Positions 1 through 5,913 of a DNA stretch of 7,839 nt are shown here, piece by piece; positions within the stretch are counted from its first letter, which is position 1; the number at the start of each line of letters is the position of its first letter. Position numbers and translations under genes: made by a program. The stretch is from Desulfobacteraceae bacterium (GTDB lineage: Bacteria; Desulfobacterota; Desulfobacteria; Desulfobacterales; ETH-SRB1), in assembly GCA_030638305.1 (NCBI GenBank), contig DAOWEW010000238.1, positions 1 to 7,839 on the forward strand. The letters are read 5' to 3'. Under the pieces are notes generated by a model, which was not told the DNA's origin, did no database searches, and saw only the letters and a list, made by a program, of their open reading frames with translations.

Positions 1-192
1 AACATCTGCTTTTTCAATAATAGCAAGAGCCCTTGGCGCTGTGAGATCGGGCCCGGCCGGCCCCATACCCACAACATAAAGCTTTCCTTCTTCTCCTGCA
101 TAACTGACAGACACAATAAGACAAATAATCAGAAAAAAAACCGGTCATGCCATCTGATACTTTAATCTTGTCGTCGTCATTTTTCTTTCCAT
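1..192 (-). pseudogene. Third exported tetrapyrrole-methylase homologue (C), N-terminal part, interrupted by in-frame TGA, runs off the left edge
   Basis: Reading leftward from an ATG at 192-190 gives 15 codons, then an in-frame TGA at 147-145. The same frame then continues without a break to position 1. After the stop it encodes a hydrophobic stretch (PVFFLIICLIVSVSYA), a signal-peptidase-like site, then GKLYVVGMGPAGPDLTAPRA and LAIIEKADV. This is the N-terminal SAM-binding strand and loop of the tetrapyrrole (corrin/porphyrin) methylase family, and it matches the start of the mature parts of the two methylase homologues further right. A basic N-region (MERKMTTTRLKYQ) lies before the stop, so the TGA cuts a signal peptide between its n- and h-regions. 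A single TGG-to-TGA change (Trp to stop) would explain it. No ATG follows the stop at a useful place. It is either a pseudogene or a sequencing error; the rest of the gene is outside the window. Confidence 0.75.
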
Positions 193-196
193 TTTT

Positions 197-203
197 ACCT
201 CCT
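197..203 (-). promoter_or_regulatory. Strong ribosome binding site for methylase homologue C
   Basis: The minus strand reads AGGAGGT, with five bases between AGGAGG and the ATG at 192-190. It lies immediately after the TAA stop (207-205) of the receptor remnant, as expected for translationally linked operon genes. It fixes the start of homologue C despite the later in-frame stop. Confidence 0.75.
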
Positions 204-204
204 C

Positions 205-455
205 TTAAAACCGGAATTTGACTTTGCCCATAACAATTCTTCCGGGTGACACTGAATCATAATCATCGTATTCGCCGAATATATACTTTTTATCAAAGAT
301 ATTCTCCACTAAAAGAACACCGAACCGCTCGAACTTCTGGCTAAAAAAACTTCTTCAGAGTGGGTATCACTTTCCCCATACTTAAATGTCAAAGATGCTT
401 CCCTTCCCTTTTTTTATGAATTATTTCGTCCCTGTTCCTATCTTTGACTGATATT
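205..455 (-). pseudogene. C-terminal remnant of a second TonB-dependent outer-membrane receptor, frameshifted
   Basis: Minus-strand translation ending at the TAA of 207-205 gives FERFGVLLVENIFDKKY and then SPGRIVMGKVKFRF. This is the classic end of a TonB-dependent receptor: a penultimate beta-strand, the N-(L/I)-F-D-K-x-Y motif, a PGR turn and a final strand ending in Phe. About 45 codons upstream the frame is blocked by a TGA, and the receptor-like reading continues one frame over (ASLTFKYGESDTHSEEVF). The two frames join if the seven-base T run on the minus strand (349-343) had eight bases. A second possible shift lies in another seven-base A run near 411-417. No plug domain or upstream barrel exists, because the FmdE-family gene begins at once. 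It is therefore a deletion remnant that could not make a receptor. Its sequence differs clearly from the end of the intact receptor at 2586-4682, so it is not simply a partial copy of that gene. The upstream limit is approximate. Confidence 0.72.
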
Positions 456-464
456 ATATCAGTC
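446..464. promoter_or_regulatory. Perfect 19-base palindrome, candidate operator
   Basis: GACTGATATTATATCAGTC has nine-base arms around one central base. It overlaps the TGA stop of the FmdE-family gene (461-459). It is AT-rich, has almost no loop, and no T-run follows on either strand, so it looks more like a dimeric-repressor site than an intrinsic terminator. It also sits close to where the receptor remnant begins, so it could instead mark a deletion junction. No regulator is encoded nearby to pair with it. Confidence 0.35.
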
Positions 465-1622
465 TTGTATCAAATCCAATTTCTCAAGAGGATTAACCCC
501 GGGCCGTGCCCAGTCTTTTGGATCTTCTCCCTGTTCAAGCTCAAATTCTTTAATAACACTCACAAACAATTCCGGTTGATCAAAATAATCCAGGTACCAC
601 AAATCCGAGTAGAGCTTGTTTAATAAACTGCTTCCGTAGTCAGGGAACTCATGTATCTCATTGGCTTTGTCAAAAGAAAAACCAAGCAATCTGCCTTCCC
701 ATCTTTTTGTTGTGCCATCCTGGCGAAAGATAATCGTCGCAGCGTTTTTTGCTTCCTCTTTCCATTGTGCTGTGTCTTCTTCGTTTGGATAACTGATTGC
801 ATAACCCTTTTTACCGGGAGTTGTATCCAACAAAACTATTAAAGCATCTTCTTTACACCACGGTTTTACAGTCAAAACAAAATATCTGTCATCAGGTGAT
901 TGCAGAGGAAAACATTCTTTGATGTAATTAGCCATTATGATGCCGGAAAGAACCCCTGGACAGTAGTGATCATGGAACTCAAACGCTCTTATCGCATATG
1001 CAGGCGCTCCAGCGGCCACAGCATTTGCGATAGTTACAATACGAAATTCGTTGCCCCCGAAGATTTTATTTGCAAATTTTTCATTGTACTCTTCCGCATT
1101 GGCAAAAAGATGCTCTGCCTTGATGTTTTCAACAGCCGTTCTAATAAAAAGCTGAGATGCTGGAATGCGCAGATTGTTTTTTGCTCTTCGACGAAATTTA
1201 TGTTTATTCGCATTATTAATGAGCTCTGGCATTACCTCTGGATTGACTTCCAGATATACGCCTACACCTGATTTTCTGTAATAGATAAAAAACCAGAGTG
1301 GTTTATCATAGCGTGAATGTATTTCCAAAAGGGTATTACTTCCCCTCGTAACGCCAAGACGCGAGGTTAGTCCATCCATACAACCTTGCGTTGAATATCC
1401 GTCAATCTCCGCATATCCGGCGTTAGTAAGCGCAATAGGATTGCCTGTTCCGAGTCGCTGTCCGGTCAACTGGGACGACTCCCACGCAACACGCGTACCT
1501 ATGGCTTTCCAAACCCGATATTCTTTACTGGAAGCGGAAAGAGAGATAGAAGGAATCAAAAAAATTAAGGTAAAACAAATAATAGTGACCAACCCGTACA
1601 AACAATTATTCTTTTTGTGCAT
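459..1622 (-). CDS. Exported FmdE-domain protein (387 aa)
   Basis: Residues 1-30 form a Sec signal peptide: KK near the start, a hydrophobic core over about 9-24, and an S-x-S-A-like cleavage site. The central part matches the FmdE family (named after the formylmethanofuran dehydrogenase operon): FHDHYCPG at 216-223 corresponds to the family's H-x-H-x-CPG helix. VKPWCKEDALIVLLDTTPGK at 252-271 corresponds to the Cys-x-x-Asp-Ala strand and glycine turn. A related half-motif occurs earlier: GCMDGLTSRLGVTRGSN at 80-96, followed by an aromatic Lys/Arg stretch to about 123, resembling the second half of an FmdE domain without its His/CPG helix. At 387 residues it is about twice the size of a simple FmdE protein, consistent with one and a half to two domains. 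FmdE-like domains bind metal through such Cys/His residues, but this protein's role is unknown. The start at 1622 has AAGGAG seven bases upstream. It lies 47 bases after methylase homologue B, probably in the same operon. Confidence 0.78.
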   Translation of the reverse strand: MHKKNNCLYGLVTIICFTLIFLIPSISLSASSKEYRVWKAIGTRVAWESSQLTGQRLGTGNPIALTNAGYAEIDGYSTQGCMDGLTSRLGVTRGSNTLLEIHSRYDKPLWFFIYYRKSGVGVYLEVNPEVMPELINNANKHKFRRRAKNNLRIPASQLFIRTAVENIKAEHLFANAEEYNEKFANKIFGGNEFRIVTIANAVAAGAPAYAIRAFEFHDHYCPGVLSGIIMANYIKECFPLQSPDDRYFVLTVKPWCKEDALIVLLDTTPGKKGYAISYPNEEDTAQWKEEAKNAATIIFRQDGTTKRWEGRLLGFSFDKANEIHEFPDYGSSLLNKLYSDLWYLDYFDQPELFVSVIKEFELEQGEDPKDWARPGVNPLEKLDLIQD

Positions 1623-1669
1623 GATATTTCTCCTTTTTTTGAAAACAGATGTTTGTTTCTGGTTTTTAT

Positions 1670-2557
1670 CTATTGATCTTTGTCATATCTATTCGTCAAA
1701 AAATCACCCACATAAATCATGTGTTCAAAAGGAAGCTTTTCCCCTTTGGTCTTTTCCAGAATCGTATCAAGCGTAGCGTGTATAATCTTTTCTTTTTCTT
1801 TATAGCCCGCAAAGCACACAATCGCTATAGGTGTATCCTGCGGATAATGGGTTCTCAGCTTTTCCACCACCTTCTCCAGATCAAGAAACATGGTAAAAAA
1901 AGCCATGCTTGCCTGATTTCGGGCAAGCTTTTCAATGCTGTCCGGGCCGGTGTACTCCTCACGTCTGAACGAGGCGGTAAGTATGACCGAATGCGCCTTT
2001 ATGCCCGAAGTAACTCCTTTGCGTAAAGCGGCGTTCGCGGCATTAAAACAACTGACGCCGGGAATGACCTCAGGATCAAGATCCTCAAATGCCTCAAGAT
2101 ACCACATGTTCGGACCGTAAATGGTGGGATCGCCACTGCAAAGAACAGATACTACCCTACCCTCTTTTACGGCATTACGGATAATTCCCGTGATCTCATT
2201 GAGCTGCTTGATCTTTTCTTCGTAGTTAAACCGTTTGCTCTTCTTCGCTTGCTCAGGCTTTTTTCCGTATATGGCAAAAAGCCCGAATCCAGGATCATGA
2301 ATCTCTTTACCCTGCAAAAGAATAGGAAATTTATCTCGTGTCTTTTTGTTGCAAAAAATAACATCCGAATCCTTGATTGTATTTATCGCACGCAGGGTGA
2401 TGTTATCTGAATCCCCATTGCCCATGCTTACCAGATATAATTGAGTGCTGGCTTGCTTTTTCGCACAAGCGTTCTGAACAAATCCGTCTATCGAAATAAT
2501 TAATGAGATCATGGCAATAAAAATCCATTTTGTTGTGGGAATAAAAAATTTGTGCAT
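1670..2557 (-). CDS. Exported tetrapyrrole-methylase-fold protein (B, 295 aa)
   Basis: The fold belongs to the S-adenosylmethionine-dependent tetrapyrrole methylases (CobA/CbiF/CobM-like), which methylate corrin and sirohaem precursors. Visible family blocks are LYLVSMGNGDSDNITLRA (40-57), the SAM loop; VLCSGDPTIYG (138-148); VIPGVSCFNAANAAL (164-178); SMAFFTM (217-223); TPIAIVCFAGYKEKE (242-256); and FEHMIYVGDFL (277-287). Residues 1-32 are a signal peptide: a basic start, hydrophobic WIFIAMISLIISI, and an A-C-A cleavage site. The frame extends 13 codons further upstream, but the ATG at 2557 has AAGGAG six bases before it and puts the signal peptide at the N-terminus. It is paralogous to homologue A, roughly half identical by eye. 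It begins 28 bases after the receptor gene. Methylation in the periplasm, where SAM is not expected, is doubtful; a binding role is an alternative. The fold call is strong, the function is not. Confidence 0.82.
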   Translation of the reverse strand: MHKFFIPTTKWIFIAMISLIISIDGFVQNACAKKQASTQLYLVSMGNGDSDNITLRAINTIKDSDVIFCNKKTRDKFPILLQGKEIHDPGFGLFAIYGKKPEQAKKSKRFNYEEKIKQLNEITGIIRNAVKEGRVVSVLCSGDPTIYGPNMWYLEAFEDLDPEVIPGVSCFNAANAALRKGVTSGIKAHSVILTASFRREEYTGPDSIEKLARNQASMAFFTMFLDLEKVVEKLRTHYPQDTPIAIVCFAGYKEKEKIIHATLDTILEKTKGEKLPFEHMIYVGDFLTNRYDKDQ

Positions 2558-2563
2558 GTGAGT

Positions 2564-2569
2564 CTCCTT
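2564..2569 (-). promoter_or_regulatory. Ribosome binding site deciding the start of protein B
   Basis: AAGGAG on the minus strand lies six bases before the ATG at 2557-2555. The more upstream in-frame ATG at 2596 would overlap the receptor's 3' end, lacks a comparable site, and would bury the signal peptide behind a Lys/Tyr-rich stretch. Confidence 0.7.
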
Positions 2570-2585
2570 ATATTTTTTATATTTT

Positions 2586-4682
2586 TTAAAATCCAAAACT
2601 CAAAGCAACGCCGTAAGTTCGGTCTGTTGCAGGGTAGCCCCTGGCATCTTGATATTCCTCATCAAAAAGGTTCTTGATATAAAACTTGAGATGGGCGTCT
2701 TTCATCATGCCTAAATCCTTAAAAAGTGTTTGTTCTATACCGAAATCGACGATGTGATAGGGATCTATTTGAACCTCGGTAAAATACCATTCATCCTCGC
2801 CTATTGATTCGGACACCTCTGTAACCTCTTTGGATTGGTATGAATAATCAAGCATCAAAAGTGTGTTCTCGAAAAGATCAAAGCGCAGACCGGCATTCAC
2901 GTGATGTTTGGCCCGCTGATCAAGCTCTGTTTCACCGGCAGGTTCCGACCCCTGGTTCTCAAACTCCTGATATGCATAGGCAAGATAAAAAAATAAACTT
3001 TCCAGCAGATGCCCGCCAAGTTCCACCTCAACGCCATGCCTGTGAACTTTTTCAAGGTTGATCTTATAGTCACTCCATTCAAGTCCTGGAGGAATGTCTT
3101 TGTCTTTAAAACCGTATTTGTCGTAATCCCTGTTTGAAACAATGAAATCTTTAATCTCATAAAAAGCATAACCTGCTTTTAGATTCACATCATTCCATAG
3201 CCTTCTTGTAAACACGAAATCATAGGCAATGCCGTGTTCGGGATCAAGCCAGGCTCCTGAAGGTTTTCCCTGGCCGTTGTACACACCGTGATAATCCGGA
3301 GCATGCCATATCTTGCTCACCCCGAAAGACAAAGAAGTGTCTCTCAACATTTCTGATATGTCATCAAGCTCATAGGTAAGAAACGATTTTGGCACGAATT
3401 GATCCCAATTTCTTTCAATCCAGTTCTCTCTTCCGGTAATGTAAGTTGCACCCGTACTCGTATAGTTTTGAACCCAGATGTTAATATTCTCATATCGGAG
3501 GCCGGCGGTCAGATTGAGTCCTGGCATTATCGTCCACTCGTGCTGCAGATAACTACCCCTGTTGTCAATCCTCTTTTTTTTCTCGTCCGGGCCGTTATCA
3601 TACATCTGGGCAATATCAAAACCAACGGTTGTGATATGGTTTTCGCCAAACCTTATTTCGTCCTGAATCCTTCCACCGTGCTGCCACCAGATGGTTTCCC
3701 ATTCGGTGTACTCTGTGCCTGTTGCCTTGTCCCAATAATTCCTTTCCCTGTTTTCCTTGCTCTTATAAGCACCGAGGGTCCAAATGCCGATAGGTGTCGG
3801 TTGTTTGTAGTTCAGTCGATAGGAAGTGGCCTCCTTGTCCCAGGTAGGCCGTTGTATTGGATCGAAGGATGAATCTTCTACCTCAGGATAATCTGAGTCA
3901 TAATTATCGGCAGGATCGTTATTTACAGCTATTTCACGATCCGCATCAGTAAATGAAGCGCTCAAGGTAATATGCCCATCTGAAGGAAGGATGTATCCTA
4001 TTCTTCCGAATATGGTATCAATATCAGCTTCATTATTTCTCAGATAACCATCAGTCAGATACTTTTGATAGCCTACATCATATATAAATGAGTTAACACC
4101 ACCTTGCAGATTTATATTGTAATTTTGGGTATTATACGACCTATAACTGGTCGTTACATTTACATCCGGTTTTAAGTCGGGATATTTTTTAGGCGTTTTT
4201 GTGATCAGATTAAGGACGCCTCCTATGCTCTTACCAGGGTATAAAGCAGAATGAGGTCCGGGCATAATTTCAATTTTTTCTATCAACCATGCAGGAAGTA
4301 ATGCATAATCTACAATATGGCTTGATTTTCTTCCTCCGGTTTTCTGGATGGTTAAACCATCTATGGCAGTAACAAAACGACTGGCGGTGAACCCCCTCAT
4401 GGAGATGGTGTCATCATCCGGCACCAGATCGGTCTCACCCCGAAAATCTATTATTGCGCGATCCTTTAAAATATCGACGATATTCTGCGGAGTACCGAGC
4501 ACCTTATACTCATCGACATTTATCGTGGTTGTAGAAGGAGCAACTACGATACCTTCTTTCTCTCTGGGAGCAGTAACCTGTATCTCGCCTACCTTGAAAA
4601 CCTCTTGTTCCGCTTTACAAAGTTGTGGAATGCCAGCCACTATTATTGCCAGCAAAATAGCCATCATTTCAAACCTTTTCAT
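2586..4682 (-). CDS. TonB-dependent outer-membrane receptor (698 aa)
   Basis: This is an outer-membrane beta-barrel that imports a scarce ligand using energy from TonB-ExbBD. A signal peptide covers about 1-24 (basic MKR, hydrophobic MAILLAIIVAGI, cleavage after C-K-A). A likely TonB box, EIQVTAP, follows at 33-39. The plug domain spans about 45-165: TPQNIVDILKDR, DDTISMRGF with DG at 108-109, and LIEKIEIMPGPHSALYPG through GGVLNLITKTP. The barrel follows to the end, with the C-terminal IKNLFDEEY motif and a last strand ending in Phe (YGVALSFGF). Its length is typical of ligand-gated receptors of the siderophore, cobalamin or haem type. No ligand can be read from sequence alone. The start has AAAGGA just upstream. 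It is flanked 37 bases upstream and 28 bases downstream by exported tetrapyrrole-methylase homologues, which suggests a tetrapyrrole or metal-chelate ligand (inference). Confidence 0.95.
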   Translation of the reverse strand: MKRFEMMAILLAIIVAGIPQLCKAEQEVFKVGEIQVTAPREKEGIVVAPSTTTINVDEYKVLGTPQNIVDILKDRAIIDFRGETDLVPDDDTISMRGFTASRFVTAIDGLTIQKTGGRKSSHIVDYALLPAWLIEKIEIMPGPHSALYPGKSIGGVLNLITKTPKKYPDLKPDVNVTTSYRSYNTQNYNINLQGGVNSFIYDVGYQKYLTDGYLRNNEADIDTIFGRIGYILPSDGHITLSASFTDADREIAVNNDPADNYDSDYPEVEDSSFDPIQRPTWDKEATSYRLNYKQPTPIGIWTLGAYKSKENRERNYWDKATGTEYTEWETIWWQHGGRIQDEIRFGENHITTVGFDIAQMYDNGPDEKKKRIDNRGSYLQHEWTIMPGLNLTAGLRYENINIWVQNYTSTGATYITGRENWIERNWDQFVPKSFLTYELDDISEMLRDTSLSFGVSKIWHAPDYHGVYNGQGKPSGAWLDPEHGIAYDFVFTRRLWNDVNLKAGYAFYEIKDFIVSNRDYDKYGFKDKDIPPGLEWSDYKINLEKVHRHGVEVELGGHLLESLFFYLAYAYQEFENQGSEPAGETELDQRAKHHVNAGLRFDLFENTLLMLDYSYQSKEVTEVSESIGEDEWYFTEVQIDPYHIVDFGIEQTLFKDLGMMKDAHLKFYIKNLFDEEYQDARGYPATDRTYGVALSFGF

Positions 4683-4719
4683 AAATTTCCTTTCTTACCA
4701 AATCTTGTAATAAATTTCG

Positions 4720-5598
4720 TTAGCGCTTCTTTTTCCTTTTTTGGTCCAGAAAATCACCCACATAAACCAGGTGTTCAAAAGGAAATTTCGCATCTCCGAC
4801 CAACTCCAGAATTGTATTCAATCTTCCTTTGATCAGCCTTTCCTTTTCCTTGTATCCTGCATAAATAACAACCGCTATAGGTGTTTGGAGAGGATAAAGG
4901 TTTTGCAGCTTCTCCACCAGATCCTTGAATTTAGTATGCATAGTAAAAATAACCATAGTAGGATGATGTTTTGATAATTTTTCTATTTCACGAATGGTTG
5001 TAAGAACAACTGAGTGGGTCTCTTTTCCCAGGGCGACATCTTTACGCAAGGCGGCATTTGCTGCATTAAAACAGCTCACACCCGGAATAATCCGTGGATT
5101 GAGATCCGCAAACTCTTCCAGATACCAGCGATACGGCCCTCCATAGATAAGAAGATCGCCGCTACCTAATACTGCAACAGTTTTTCCTGCAGCAATCGCG
5201 GAACGGATCCCGAAAATCAGTTTTGCCCGTTTTTTCCTGTTTTCTTCGCATGTTACCTGTTTTTCTTTCTCCTTTATCATGGAACAGTCTTTTCCATAAG
5301 TCCGCCAACCGCTCAAGGAAATGTCCAAAAATTCTTTTCCCTTAAGGTATTCTGCAAATCTCTCCTTTGTCTTTTCGCGGCATACGATTACATCTGATTT
5401 TTTTATCGTATTAATCGCCCGCACGGTAATCAGATCGGCATCACCGACCCCAACGCTTACCAGGTAGAGTGCGGGTTTTCCTTTTTCACTTAAAGCTTGA
5501 CTTACGTCGCACATCTGAAAAAAAATCAGTGCACAAAAAGTCGTAACTACCATGGTCTTTGACCATGTTGCTATTTGTCTTCCACAAGTTTCTATCAT
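4720..5598 (-). CDS. Exported tetrapyrrole-methylase-fold protein (A, 292 aa)
   Basis: It belongs to the same family as protein B. Blocks, counted from the ATG at 5598, are LYLVSVGVGDADLITVRA (44-61); VAVLGSGDLLIYG (141-153); IIPGVSCFNAANAAL (170-184); TMVIFTM (214-220); TPIAVVIYAGYKEKE (239-253); and FEHLVYVGDFL (274-284). These follow the order seen in CbiF/CobM-type precorrin methyltransferases. Residues 1-35 are a signal peptide: R and K in the n-region, the core MVVTTFCALIFFQMC, and a V-S-Q-A cleavage site. The frame stays open to 5757, but that extra part translates a DNA repeat (PEYPVNPVK) and would put 53 residues before the signal peptide. The ATG at 5598 has AAGGAA upstream and is preferred. 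The usual Pro of the SAM loop is Val here, and the usual Pro after SGD is Leu, so activity may be altered. The C-terminus is very basic (QKRKKKR). It is the first gene of the likely operon. Confidence 0.83.
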   Translation of the reverse strand: MIETCGRQIATWSKTMVVTTFCALIFFQMCDVSQALSEKGKPALYLVSVGVGDADLITVRAINTIKKSDVIVCREKTKERFAEYLKGKEFLDISLSGWRTYGKDCSMIKEKEKQVTCEENRKKRAKLIFGIRSAIAAGKTVAVLGSGDLLIYGGPYRWYLEEFADLNPRIIPGVSCFNAANAALRKDVALGKETHSVVLTTIREIEKLSKHHPTMVIFTMHTKFKDLVEKLQNLYPLQTPIAVVIYAGYKEKERLIKGRLNTILELVGDAKFPFEHLVYVGDFLDQKRKKKR

Positions 5599-5604
5599 TA
5601 TAAA

Positions 5605-5610
5605 TTCCTT
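5605..5610 (-). promoter_or_regulatory. Ribosome binding site deciding the start of protein A
   Basis: AAGGAA on the minus strand lies six bases before the ATG at 5598-5596. It directly follows the third arm (CCGGAA, 5616-5611) of the competing hairpin set, so folding there could limit ribosome access. Confidence 0.65.
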
Positions 5611-5647
5611 TTCCGGATCAAAACCTGCCGGAATCATCCTTTCCGGC
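5611..5647 (-). promoter_or_regulatory. Leader with three complementary arms and mutually exclusive hairpins
   Basis: On the transcript, arm 1 GCCGGAA (5647-5641) pairs perfectly with arm 2 TTCCGGC (5633-5627) across a seven-base loop. Arm 3 CCGGAA (5616-5611), touching the ribosome binding site, can instead pair six bases with arm 2. Only one hairpin can form at a time: 1:2 frees the site and 2:3 places a stem against it. This resembles an attenuator or translational switch, but no known riboswitch class is recognised. Confidence 0.35.
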
Positions 5648-5692
5648 GATCCTGTTTTTTCGTAACAATTCAGGTCGTTCAAAGAGATTCTC

Positions 5693-5883
5693 TTGACAGG
5701 ATTAACAGGATATTCAGGATATAAAATATCAAAACTCATCCTGTAAATCCTCATCAAAATCCCTTACTTTGCGTTTGATTTCAACTCAAAGTATATTTTT
5801 TTTGATTTACTGGATAGCTAAAGTGAAACTTAACCCATTTATTCATTTGAAACAAAATCTTGTTTATCCTGTTATCATGTCAG
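5693..5883. repeat. Approximately 190-base element with imperfect terminal inverted repeats (MITE-like)
   Basis: The left end reads TTGACAGGATTAACAGGATA (5693-5712). The right end, read inward on the other strand, is CTGACATGATAACAGGATA (5883-5865), matching with one gap and two mismatches. Inside the left end are further AGGAT/ATCCT units: TCAGGAT at 5714-5720 and ATCCTG with ATCCTCATC at 5738-5755, able to form a stem around GATATAAAATATC. The interior is AT-rich without a gene. No clear target-site duplication is visible. Short AATCCTGTTAATCCTGTC-like repeats are scattered in many bacterial genomes; whether this one is mobile is inference. Confidence 0.5.
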
Positions 5884-5913
5884 ATTTTTTTCAACAGGCT
5901 AAAGTGTTAAATT

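Larger units (their letters stand above)
5599..5913. other. 315-base intergenic region between asnB and the methylase/receptor operon
   Basis: It holds no convincing gene. From right to left it contains the inverted-repeat-bounded element (5883-5693), a small odd palindrome AAGAGATTCTCTT (5682-5694), the three-arm hairpin leader (5647-5611) and the ribosome binding site of protein A. A TATACT hexamer on the minus strand (5795-5790) follows an eight-A run and could be a -10 box, but no good -35 hexamer sits 16-18 bases upstream of it. No hairpin with a T-run marks an asnB terminator. The operon promoter is probably here but cannot be placed firmly. Confidence 0.6.

Noticed and set aside
145..147. 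TGA as recoded Trp or selenocysteine
   Set aside because: The FmdE gene in the same window ends with TGA, ordinary TGG codons are used throughout, and a selenocysteine in a signal peptide is implausible.
2558..2596. A 13-codon N-terminal extension of protein B starting inside the receptor's 3' end
   Set aside because: The ATG at 2557 follows AAGGAG at ideal spacing and begins the signal peptide; the upstream ATG does not.
3399..3872. Open frame on the plus strand antisense to the receptor
   Set aside because: It lies wholly within the well-supported receptor gene, has no recognisable domain and no convincing ribosome binding site. Other plus-strand open frames were rejected for the same reasons.
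4611..4682. Lipoprotein signal in the receptor (Cys near the cleavage site)
   Set aside because: The residues before Cys22 are P-Q-L, which do not fit a lipobox; cleavage after C-K-A is more likely.
5599..5757. A 53-codon N-terminal extension of protein A
   Set aside because: It translates the inverted-repeat element and leader, lacks a clear ribosome binding site, and would bury the signal peptide. The ATG at 5598 has a good site.
5599..5913. Cobalamin riboswitch upstream of the operon
   Set aside because: I looked for the conserved B12-box type core on the minus strand and did not see it.
5893..5913. Intrinsic terminator directly after asnB
   Set aside because: The A-rich sequence after the stop has no GC-rich stem followed by a T-run in the transcript direction.
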